Assembly (NCBI GenBank): GCA_013812695.1
Contig: JACCSZ010000173.1
Location: 1 to 5,835 of the forward strand
Direction of reading: 5' to 3'
DNA length: 5,835 nt
Source: Gemmatimonadales bacterium
GTDB lineage: Bacteria > Gemmatimonadota > Gemmatimonadetes > Gemmatimonadales > GWC2-71-9
The position numbers were made by a program, and so were the translations under genes. Of the stretch, positions 1 through 5,835 are shown piece by piece. Under the pieces are notes generated by a model. It was not told where the DNA came from and did no database searches. It saw only the letters and a list, made by a program, of their open reading frames with translations. Numbering within the stretch: position 1 is the first letter of the stretch; each line of letters starts with the position of its first letter.

Positions 1-2
1 CG

Positions 3-338
3 GCCGCGGCCGCGCAGGGCGCGGCGCCTGCGGCCAAGGTCAGCGCCGCCGAGTACGAAGGCTGGCGCCAGTACAGCACGCACTGCGCGCGGTGCCACGG
101 GCAGGACGTGCTGGGAAATCCCGTCGCGGCCAATTTGCTCGAGTCCGCCGGAACCGGTGGCGGCATGGCGGCGCAGGGCGCGTTCGTGGCCGTGGTGAAG
201 GAGGGGCGAACAGATCGCGGGATGCCCGCGTTCGGAAGCGTGCTGTCGGAGGCGCAGATGGCCGCGACGTATGCGTACGTGAAGGGGCGGGCGGATAAGA
301 GGATTCCGGCGGGGCGGCCGGAGCGGGCGGGGAAGTAG
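3..338 (+). CDS. Class I c-type cytochrome, 5'-truncated by the window edge
   Basis: A small periplasmic haem protein that carries electrons. The visible 111 residues end at a TAG stop at 336-338. The start and any signal peptide lie before the window; the first residues are an Ala-rich stretch (AAAAQGAAPAAK) that looks like the end of a signal peptide or a linker. The haem attachment motif CARCH is encoded at 84-98 (visible residues 28-32), and the likely axial Met is in GMPAF (Met codon 222-224, residue 74). This spacing and order are typical of class I cytochromes c. The C-terminal pattern, YVKGRAD followed by a basic Gly/Pro tail (PAGRP), recalls cytochromes of the PedF/XoxG type that accept electrons from PQQ alcohol dehydrogenases, but that is from memory and tentative. 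A GTG at 108 is an internal codon after the haem motif, not a real start. It converges on the glycogen operon, and nothing links the two functionally. Confidence 0.88.
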   Translation, partial: AAAAQGAAPAAKVSAAEYEGWRQYSTHCARCHGQDVLGNPVAANLLESAGTGGGMAAQGAFVAVVKEGRTDRGMPAFGSVLSEAQMAATYAYVKGRADKRIPAGRPERAGK

Positions 339-352
339 GAGGGGCGGGTCCC

Positions 353-387
353 CGTCACCCTGGGCGAAACCAGGGCTCAGGGTGACG
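353..387. terminator. Inverted repeat in the convergent gap, putative shared terminator
   Basis: A perfect 10-bp inverted repeat, CGTCACCCTG at 353-362 and CAGGGTGACG at 378-387, lies between the cytochrome stop (338) and the convergent glucanotransferase gene. In the + transcript the pairing continues through a G-U pair (363/377) and two more G-C pairs, giving a 13-bp stem with a 9-nt loop. In the minus transcript the G-U position becomes an A/C mismatch. The right arm includes the last 11 bases of the glucanotransferase gene, including its TGA stop at 379-377. An alternative 6-bp hairpin, CCCTGG (358-363) with CCAGGG (370-375), competes with it. There is no T-rich tract on either side, so it is not a canonical intrinsic terminator. 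A role in ending or stabilising both transcripts is inferred from position. Confidence 0.6.
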
Positions 388-2320
388 ACACCCCCGGCGT
401 CACCACCACCCCTGCACCCCCCAGCTCCACCGGCCACCGCAGCGTCACCGACTCTCCCTGCCGCGTGCGATCGAACCCGCGCTCCGACTTCGCCACCGTC
501 TCGATGTCGAACCGCCACGTCTCGGCCCCCGGTGTACAGTCCAGCCCCACCGGGCCCGCCAGCGACAGCTCGGACCCGAACAGGTCGCCCGGCTCTGCGG
601 CCGCCGGATCCCACCGCCAGCGCACGTCCACCCGGCCATCAGGCTCGAAGCGTATGCGCTTCTCGAGCTGTCCCCGACCGTCGGGCGCCGCGCACACCAC
701 CTCCACGCCTCCCTCGCGCCGATCGACGGTGAACGCGCAGCGCCGCCGTGCCCACGACACGATCGCCCAGAAGTCGCCGCGGGCGTAATCCTCGAGGCCG
801 ACGCCGCCGGGAAGGATCCGATCCACGAACAACGCGCGGTCCTCGGCATCGATCGGCGGGCGCACGTCGAGACGCAGCCCTGCCTCGATGTCGTGGATGC
901 TGGCCGTGCCGCCCTCGCCCGACGCCGGATGCTCGGCGGCGCGCTCGAGCGCCAAGTCGTGGTAGGCCTCGCGGCGGCGGGTGAGCGCGTTGGCATAGTT
1001 GACGCCATCGCCAAACACGGTGTACTCCTCGACCGCGCCGCCGCGCGCCGGGCTGAGGATCGCGGAGAACGCGGCGGAGTGCACCCAGACCTCGTCGTTC
1101 CCGTCGCCATCGAGATCGAAGACCTCCCACGCGAGCCCCTGCCCGCCCCGGAGCGCCGCCTCCGCCTCGGCGAGATTGCGCCAGATCGCGTCGCGCAGGT
1201 GGGGCAGGTACAAACCGCCGAACACTCCGTGCCAGTAGGCGTCGTTGCACTGGGCGCGGCCGATGGCGCGGCGCACCGCCGGCGGGTCGCCGAGGTCGCG
1301 GGCCAGCGCGCTCACGGCCATCATCTTCTTGTGCATCCGGTTCGACTCCGGATACTTGACCAGGAAGTTGCGCCAGTGGGCGCCACGAAAGAGCGCGCCC
1401 TCGGGGCCGGACACCCGCGCCTCGCCCAGATCGCGCTCGAGCCGGGTCAGGCGCAGCGCCGCGTCGGGCGGCAGCGACCACGTCTCCATCTCGCGATACG
1501 ATGCCGTCGGCAGGTACGCCAGCCCGCCGCTCGGCACCGCCTCAAGTGCGTCGTCGAGCCGGCTCAGCACGACGTCGCCGCGCTCCACCAGCGCGCCGAT
1601 CGTGCCCATGAACCGCTCCAGCCACCCCTCGCCGTACACCCACTCCTTGGTGCCCGGCCACCCCCCGAATTTCTCGCCGTCGTCCGCGAGCACGGCGAGC
1701 GCGTGCCCGGCGCCGCGGAGCTGCAGGAGGTAGTCGGCCGTCTCCTCCGGGGGGCGGAATGGGATGAGATAGCGGAGCCGCTCGTCGATCGGGAACAGCG
1801 CCACGCGCTTGCCGTCGCTCTCGGTCCAGAACGGCGCGTGGAGCTGCTCGGCGCGGAACCCGGTGACCAGGAAATGCCGGTCGTCCACCAGCGCGTAGCG
1901 GACGCCGGCGTCGGCCAGGTCGGCGGCGAGCTCGGGCTCCCAGACGCGTTCCGTGAGCCAGAGCCCGCGGGCGTCCACGCCGAAGCGCTGCCGCACGGCC
2001 TCGTGCATCCAGCGGATCTGCTCCAAGCGGTCCGGGCGCGGAAGCGACGCCAGCACAGGCTCGTAGAACCCGGCGAGCAGAATTTCGACCCGGCCGTCCG
2101 CGGCCAGCCGGCCCAGCCGGTCGAGGTAGGCCGGCTCGTGGGCCTCGAGCCACTCGAGCAGCGGTCCGCTCAGGTGGAGCACGACGGGGAGGAATTCGCG
2201 GGCGGCGAGCGCGTCGAGCAGCGGGCGGTAGACGTCGTGCACGTGCTGGGCGAATACGTGGTCGAAGTTGCCGACGGGTTGATGGAGGTGGAGACCGAAC
2301 GCGAAACGGATCGGCGTCAT
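377..2320 (-). CDS. GH57 4-alpha-glucanotransferase / alpha-amylase family protein
   Basis: This 647-residue cytoplasmic enzyme is predicted to transfer alpha-1,4-glucan segments between malto-oligosaccharides (EC 2.4.1.25), or to hydrolyse them. Length and motifs match the Thermococcus litoralis glucanotransferase type (about 659 aa). Motifs in order: HLHQPVGNF (11-19); WLTERVWEPEL (121-131), with the predicted nucleophile Glu124; LADDGEKFGGWPG (211-223), with predicted acid/base Asp214; YLPTASYREME (269-279); KYPESNRMHKK (322-332) and RAQCNDAYWHGVFGG (355-369) in the DUF1925-like middle region; then a beta-rich DUF1926-like C-terminus. An acidic loop, DLDGDGNDE (402-410), looks like a calcium site. 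The ATG at 2320 is chosen because homology begins immediately after it, although the frame stays open far upstream through the previous gene. It begins two bases after the branching-enzyme stop with no clear Shine-Dalgarno sequence, suggesting translational coupling. Exact activity (transferase or amylase) cannot be told from sequence alone. Confidence 0.92.
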   Translation of the reverse strand: MTPIRFAFGLHLHQPVGNFDHVFAQHVHDVYRPLLDALAAREFLPVVLHLSGPLLEWLEAHEPAYLDRLGRLAADGRVEILLAGFYEPVLASLPRPDRLEQIRWMHEAVRQRFGVDARGLWLTERVWEPELAADLADAGVRYALVDDRHFLVTGFRAEQLHAPFWTESDGKRVALFPIDERLRYLIPFRPPEETADYLLQLRGAGHALAVLADDGEKFGGWPGTKEWVYGEGWLERFMGTIGALVERGDVVLSRLDDALEAVPSGGLAYLPTASYREMETWSLPPDAALRLTRLERDLGEARVSGPEGALFRGAHWRNFLVKYPESNRMHKKMMAVSALARDLGDPPAVRRAIGRAQCNDAYWHGVFGGLYLPHLRDAIWRNLAEAEAALRGGQGLAWEVFDLDGDGNDEVWVHSAAFSAILSPARGGAVEEYTVFGDGVNYANALTRRREAYHDLALERAAEHPASGEGGTASIHDIEAGLRLDVRPPIDAEDRALFVDRILPGGVGLEDYARGDFWAIVSWARRRCAFTVDRREGGVEVVCAAPDGRGQLEKRIRFEPDGRVDVRWRWDPAAAEPGDLFGSELSLAGPVGLDCTPGAETWRFDIETVAKSERGFDRTRQGESVTLRWPVELGGAGVVVTPGVSSP

Positions 2321-2322
2321 GA

Positions 2323-4032
2323 CTACCGGAGCACCAGCGAACGCGAACCGCCGAGCGCCGCGGCGAGGGCCGGCACCACGTCGGGAAACAGCGCATCGCG
2401 TTCGGCGAGCTCCGCCGCGCGGCGGTGGCCGCGCTCGAGTGCCGCCGGCGTCCCGTCCACGAGCGCCGCCACCAGCTCCTCGGTATCGCTGCAATGCTCG
2501 CGGAACCGGCGCTCTCCGTAGTCGGCGGCGGCGCCGGTCGAGATGATGAATTGCCAGTCGGAGGACTGCGCCAGGAGCAGCTCGCGCCCGGCCTGCGCCA
2601 GGATGAAGCGCGTATCCTCCGACGCCAACGCCGCCGGCGCCGCGTCCCAGAACCGCTCCTCGAGCGGCCAGAGCCGCTCCCACGTCCAGGCGGTCTGGTC
2701 GCTGAGCCACATCGAGAAGTCGCCGTTGGCGCCCCACGAGCCCGCCGGCATCCGGATGGCCGCGCGCGACGGATGCCGGGCCAAGTGCTGCGACCCGGTG
2801 CTCGGGCGGACCGCCGGCCGCTCGCGGAGCGCGCGGTAGACGTCGCCCAGGAAGTCGGGGCCCTCGAACCACCAGTGCCCGAACAGCTCGGTGTCGAACG
2901 GCGCCACCACCACGCCGTCCCGGCGGTGGGCCTCCGCGGCGGCGATGCCGCCGAGCAGGCCGGCGAAGTGCTCCGCGTGGCCGCGGGCCCGGCCGAGCGC
3001 CTCCGGTGGATCGTACGGCTGCTTGTCGCCGAGATCGACGCCCGCGCCGCTCACGCGCCAGAGCTTGAGCCCGCCGGGCCAGCGCATCTTGTGGAACTCG
3101 AGGTACGCGCCGTCGCCCGGGTAGCCCTCGAACCGGCTCCACACCTGCATCGAGGCGCGGGGGTCGCGGACGTAGGCGGACACGTCGCTCGCGCCGCGGG
3201 TGTGGGCTACGCGGTAGGCCTGGTACGGCGAGCGCTTCGCTTTCTCGCCGCCCACCTGGCCGCCGGTCAGGCGCACCTCGGGATCGAGCGACGCGGGATC
3301 GCCGCTGAGCCCGAGCGGCCGGCCAGCCGACGCCAGGTGCGCGTCGACGAAAAAGAACCGGTAGCCTGCGTCGGCGAGGTGCTCCTCGATGCCGCGACGG
3401 ACGCCACTCTTCGGCGCCGTTGGCCACGGCGCCCATGGACCGCGCGGCCGGTACGCGCACTCGGGCAGCCAGCATCCCGCGGGCACCCGCCCGAACAGCC
3501 GGCGGTGCTCGGCCATGCCGACGGCGAGCTGGAATCGGATGCTCTCGTCGCGGGCGAGCAGCGGCAGGAAGCCGTGCGTCGCCGCCGAGCTGATGATCTC
3601 CAGGCGGCCCGACGTCTCGAGCGCGCGGAAGGCGCCGACCAGATTGCCGTCCATGTCGTCGAATATCGCCCGGAGCCGGAGCAGCCGTTCGCGCCAGTAC
3701 TCGGCGAGCGGCAGCAGGTGCATCTCGCTCGACGACGCGAGCGAGGCCGGGGCCTCGGCGCAGGCGGTGAGCCGCTGGTCGAAGAATGCTGCCATCTCGC
3801 GCGCGAACACCGGGCTCGCGAGCTGGTTGGCCAGCACCGGGGTAAAGCCGATCGTGACCGGCGCCGGCGTCTCCTCGTCTCCGAGCTGGCGGAGGACCTC
3901 GAGCAGCGGCAGGTAGGTGTCGAACGCCGCCTCGCAGATCCAGTCGCTGCCGTGCGGCCACCGGCCGTGGTTCAGCACGTACGGGAGATGGCTGTGCAGC
4001 GCGAACACGAAGTCCATCGGTTCCGCGCTCAT
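2323..4032 (-). CDS. GH57 1,4-alpha-glucan branching enzyme
   Basis: This 569-residue cytoplasmic enzyme is predicted to cut alpha-1,4-glucan chains and reattach them as alpha-1,6 branches (EC 2.4.1.18). It has the TK1436/Thermus type of architecture: an N-terminal GH57 barrel beginning LHSHLPYV (12-19), then GFTPVLANQL (62-71), THGFLPLL (152-159), WLPECAYRP (188-196) with predicted nucleophile Glu191, PFDTELFGHWWFEG (378-391) with predicted acid/base Asp380, GSWGANGDF (431-439) and WERLW (451-455), followed by a helical DUF1957-like C-terminus to about residue 565. The ATG at 4032 overlaps the glgA stop as ATGA and has GGAGG four bases upstream; a second Met at residue 6 is less favoured. 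The stop is TAG at 2325-2323. An oddity is that the loop after FFVDAHL (227-233) reads GRPLGLSGDP, without the tyrosine that I recall at this place in characterised branching enzymes. It might therefore be more hydrolytic than a classical branching enzyme. Confidence 0.93.
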   Translation of the reverse strand: MSAEPMDFVFALHSHLPYVLNHGRWPHGSDWICEAAFDTYLPLLEVLRQLGDEETPAPVTIGFTPVLANQLASPVFAREMAAFFDQRLTACAEAPASLASSSEMHLLPLAEYWRERLLRLRAIFDDMDGNLVGAFRALETSGRLEIISSAATHGFLPLLARDESIRFQLAVGMAEHRRLFGRVPAGCWLPECAYRPRGPWAPWPTAPKSGVRRGIEEHLADAGYRFFFVDAHLASAGRPLGLSGDPASLDPEVRLTGGQVGGEKAKRSPYQAYRVAHTRGASDVSAYVRDPRASMQVWSRFEGYPGDGAYLEFHKMRWPGGLKLWRVSGAGVDLGDKQPYDPPEALGRARGHAEHFAGLLGGIAAAEAHRRDGVVVAPFDTELFGHWWFEGPDFLGDVYRALRERPAVRPSTGSQHLARHPSRAAIRMPAGSWGANGDFSMWLSDQTAWTWERLWPLEERFWDAAPAALASEDTRFILAQAGRELLLAQSSDWQFIISTGAAADYGERRFREHCSDTEELVAALVDGTPAALERGHRRAAELAERDALFPDVVPALAAALGGSRSLVLR

Positions 4033-5546
4033 CGGGCCTCCGCCCGCGCCAGCGCGCGGCGGTACACGTCCAGGTAGTTGGCCACCGAGCGCTCCCAACT
4101 GAAGTCGTGAGCCATCCCCCGCCGCATCATCGTCCGCCAGCGCGTCTCGTCGGCGAAGCAGTCGAGCGCGCGGAAGGCGGTCTCCGCGAACGCCTCGGGC
4201 GTGTAGGGGCCAAAGGAGAACCCGTTCAAGCCGTCCTCCACCGTGTCTTTGAGGCCGCCCACGTTCCGGACGATGGGCGGCGCGCCGTAGCGCTGCGAGC
4301 GCATCTGGGTGAGCCCGCACGGCTCGTAGAGCGACGGCATCAGGAAGATATCGGCGCCGGCCATGAGCCGGTGCTCCAGCCGGTCGGTAAAGTCGAGCTG
4401 CACGCCGAACCGGTTGGGTGCCGACAGGGCGAGCTCGACCAGCCCCTGCTCGTAGCGCTGCTCGCCGCTCCCGAGAAAGACGAACTGAGCATCGGCAGCC
4501 AGCAGCTCATCCGCGGAGAGGATGAGGTCGAGTCCCTTCTGCGTGACCAGCCGGCCGGTCATCCCGAAGAGCGGGGTCTTGCGCCGTTGCGGCAGCCCGA
4601 ACGACCGCTGGAGCGCGGCCTTGCAGCGGCGCTTGCCCTCGAGCCGCTCGGCCGAGTATTGCGCGGTGATCTGGTCGTCCGCCGCGGGGTCCCACTCGCG
4701 CTGGTCGATCCCGTTGAGGATCCCGGCGAGCCGGTCGCCCAGCGCCTGAAAGACCTCGTGCAGGCCGAAGCCGCCGCCCGGCGTCCGGAGCTCGCCCGCC
4801 TGGGTGGGGCTGACCGTCGTCACCGCGTCCGTGAACGCGAGCCCGCCCTTGAGGAAGTTCATCTTTCCGTACCACTCGAGCTGATGCCAGTTGTAGATCT
4901 CCCAGGGGAGCCCAACGTCGGGCATCGTGGTGGGCGGAAAGTGTCCCTGATACCCCGGGTTGTGCACCGAGAGGACGGTGGTGGCGCCGGCGGGAAAGCG
5001 CTCGCCCGCCGGCGTGGTGCGAAGGTAGACGGGCACCAGCGCGGTGTGCCAGTCGTGCGCGTGTATCAGCACCGGCCCGGTGACCAGGCGCGGCAGCGCC
5101 GTGAGCGCGGCCAGCGCGAAGAACGCGAACCGCCGGTCGTTGTCCGGGTAGTCGACCGCGTGCTCGCCGTAGATGCCGGGCCGGTTGAAGTACTCCAGGT
5201 GCTCGATGAAGAAGACGCGCGGGCCCGAGGTTGGACCGGAGGCGCGGTAGACCCGGGCTTCTTCGGTGCGCCCGCCCATCGCGACCAGGAACGGCGGGCC
5301 GACCGGCTCGAGATCGGGCTCCGCGTCGCGGACGGTGCGGTAGAGCGGGAGGATGGCCAGGACGTCGAGCCCCGCGGCCCGCTGGAAGGTGGCGAGCCCG
5401 TTCACCGCTTCGGCGAGGCCGCCGGTCCGCGCGAACGGGAAATACTCCGCGGTCACATGGACGACCGTGACGGGCTCGCCCCTCCTGGTGGTCAGTGGCG
5501 GGCGGGCGTCCGCCGGTGCCCTGGCCGGGTCCTTCGCGGTGGCCAT
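4029..5546 (-). CDS. glgA: Glycogen synthase (GT5 family)
   Basis: Transfers glucose from a nucleotide sugar, normally ADP-glucose in bacteria, to the non-reducing end of alpha-1,4-glucan (EC 2.4.1.21) in the cytoplasm. From the ATG at 5546 it is 505 residues, near the usual 475-510. The GT-B fold shows in both halves: N-terminal HVTAEYFPFARTGGL (30-44), HAHDWHT (162-168), SVHNPGYQG (193-201), VTTVSP, NGID (278-281), then GRLVTQKGLD (331-340), FLGSGEQ, PSLYEPCGLTQ (404-414) with the conserved Glu408, and VGGLKDTV (429-436). The usual KTGGL at the nucleotide-sugar site is RTGGL here, a conservative Lys-to-Arg change at residue 40. An in-frame GTG at 5576 inside glgP would add ten residues; the ATG is preferred because homology starts only near residue 26 and neither start has a strong Shine-Dalgarno. 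It follows glgP by 7 bases and overlaps the branching-enzyme start by 4, so co-translation is likely. Confidence 0.96.
   Translation of the reverse strand: MATAKDPARAPADARPPLTTRRGEPVTVVHVTAEYFPFARTGGLAEAVNGLATFQRAAGLDVLAILPLYRTVRDAEPDLEPVGPPFLVAMGGRTEEARVYRASGPTSGPRVFFIEHLEYFNRPGIYGEHAVDYPDNDRRFAFFALAALTALPRLVTGPVLIHAHDWHTALVPVYLRTTPAGERFPAGATTVLSVHNPGYQGHFPPTTMPDVGLPWEIYNWHQLEWYGKMNFLKGGLAFTDAVTTVSPTQAGELRTPGGGFGLHEVFQALGDRLAGILNGIDQREWDPAADDQITAQYSAERLEGKRRCKAALQRSFGLPQRRKTPLFGMTGRLVTQKGLDLILSADELLAADAQFVFLGSGEQRYEQGLVELALSAPNRFGVQLDFTDRLEHRLMAGADIFLMPSLYEPCGLTQMRSQRYGAPPIVRNVGGLKDTVEDGLNGFSFGPYTPEAFAETAFRALDCFADETRWRTMMRRGMAHDFSWERSVANYLDVYRRALARAEAR
4037..4041 (-). promoter_or_regulatory. 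Ribosome binding site of the GH57 branching enzyme
   Basis: On the minus strand, GGAGG (read from 4041 to 4037) precedes the ATG at 4032 by four bases, inside the last codons of glgA. It is the only good Shine-Dalgarno-like site in front of a start in this operon. It supports choosing this ATG over the Met five codons later. The spacing is slightly short, and together with the ATGA overlap it suggests both direct initiation and coupling to glgA translation. Confidence 0.6.
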
Positions 5547-5553
5547 GCCGCCG

Positions 5554-5835
5554 TCATGCCGTGGGTGGGTCGTCACCGGCCAGCTCGCCGCCGATGGCCG
5601 GCGCGTAGTGTTCCTGCACGTAGTTCTGGACCATCCGCCGGGCGGTGAACGTCGTGCCGGCCAACCGGAGCGCGTGGCGCATCTTCTCGACCCAGCCGAG
5701 CGGGACGTCGGCGGCGTTCCGGGTGTAGTAGAGCGGGACGATCTGCTCCTCCAGCAGCCGGTACAGCCGCTCGGCGTCGGCCGCGTCGGCGTCTTCGGTC
5801 TCGCCCGCCGGGGAGATCGCCCAGCCGCTGAGCCC
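5554..5835 (-). CDS. glgP: Alpha-glucan (glycogen/maltodextrin) phosphorylase, C-terminal fragment
   Basis: Only the last 93 residues are in the window; the rest lies beyond position 5835. GlgP uses pyridoxal phosphate to release glucose-1-phosphate from alpha-1,4-glucan ends (EC 2.4.1.1). The fragment reads GLSGWAI at its start, then a helical region YRLLEEQIVPLYYTR, then LGWVEKMRHALRLAG and the terminal ARRMVQNYVQEHYAPA before TGA at 5556-5554. This order is the characteristic end of the bacterial/archaeal GT35 phosphorylases related to those of Mycobacterium and Thermotoga, not of the E. coli GlgP/MalP type. The PLP lysine and the N-terminal domain are not visible. It is the most upstream visible gene of the operon, 7 bases before the preferred glgA start. 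The substrate range (glycogen or maltodextrin) cannot be judged from this piece. Confidence 0.88.
   Translation of the reverse strand, partial: GLSGWAISPAGETEDADAADAERLYRLLEEQIVPLYYTRNAADVPLGWVEKMRHALRLAGTTFTARRMVQNYVQEHYAPAIGGELAGDDPPTA

Noticed and set aside
1..14. A GC-only palindromic stretch containing a NotI-type site, possibly a cloning scar
   Set aside because: It reads in frame as an Ala-rich segment of the cytochrome, and such runs are expected in DNA this GC-rich. There is no vector-like sequence next to it.
92..298. A short + strand ORF of 68 codons over the cytochrome
   Set aside because: It is Arg/Gly-rich and out of frame with the clear CxxCH cytochrome reading that runs from position 3 to the TAG at 336-338.
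445..2396. Further minus-strand ORFs at 445-1110, 639-1481 and 1542-2396
   Set aside because: They are other-frame shadows of the glucanotransferase, whose own frame carries all GH57 motifs and both catalytic residues without interruption.
4033..4320. A 96-residue N-terminal extension of the branching enzyme reaching back into glgA
   Set aside because: The extension is an Arg-rich out-of-frame reading of glgA. GH57 homology begins just after the ATG at 4032, which has a Shine-Dalgarno sequence and an ATGA junction.
5481..5486. A perfect AGGAGG on the minus strand that might start a shorter GlgA
   Set aside because: The next in-frame start is a GTG about 24 bases further on, and using it would delete the first beta strand of the GT-B fold. 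The AGGAGG simply encodes Arg-Arg.
893..5648. Three long + strand ORFs (893-2521, 2425-4077, 4107-5648), each over 500 codons, tiling the minus-strand operon
   Set aside because: Each is in exact codon register with the minus-strand gene beneath it, so it stays open simply because those genes almost never use TTA, CTA or TCA codons. Their translations are Arg/Ala/Pro/Glu-rich and show no recognisable domain.

Overview
This is a gene-dense, very GC-rich (by eye about 70%) bacterial chromosomal window. The bacterial assignment rests on bacterial-type GlgA and GlgP, tight operon spacing and a CxxCH cytochrome. The codon use, the all-GH57 glycogen gene set and a GTCACCCTGAGC-type hairpin would fit Gemmatimonadota or a similar environmental high-GC phylum. 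That placement is an inference of low confidence. I see no mobile element, CRISPR array, tRNA or rRNA.

Layout: the window opens on the + strand with the 3' part of a small class I c-type cytochrome gene (3-338). A 38-nt gap carrying a strong inverted repeat (353-387) separates it from a convergent minus-strand operon that fills the rest of the window. Read in its direction of transcription, from high to low coordinates, the operon is: the C-terminal end of an alpha-glucan phosphorylase (glgP, 5835-5554); glycogen synthase (glgA, 5546-4029); a GH57 1,4-alpha-glucan branching enzyme (4032-2323, start overlapping the glgA stop as ATGA); and a GH57 4-alpha-glucanotransferase/alpha-amylase with DUF1925/DUF1926-type C-terminal regions (2320-377, two bases after the branching-enzyme stop). 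No gap inside the operon exceeds about 10 bases, and no promoter is visible; the operon promoter must lie upstream of position 5835.

The four minus-strand genes form a coherent alpha-glucan (glycogen) module. GlgA extends alpha-1,4 chains from a nucleotide-glucose, the GH57 branching enzyme inserts alpha-1,6 branches, GlgP releases glucose-1-phosphate from chain ends, and the GH57 glucanotransferase reshuffles the short malto-oligosaccharides left over. Both branching and disproportionation use the GH57 fold instead of the better-known GH13 GlgB/GlgX and GH77 MalQ. No glgC is present in the visible part.

I found no convincing new biological system. The points most worth checking are the apparent lack of the loop tyrosine in the branching enzyme, the convergent hairpin that overlaps a stop codon, and the long codon-registered antisense ORFs that could mislead annotators.
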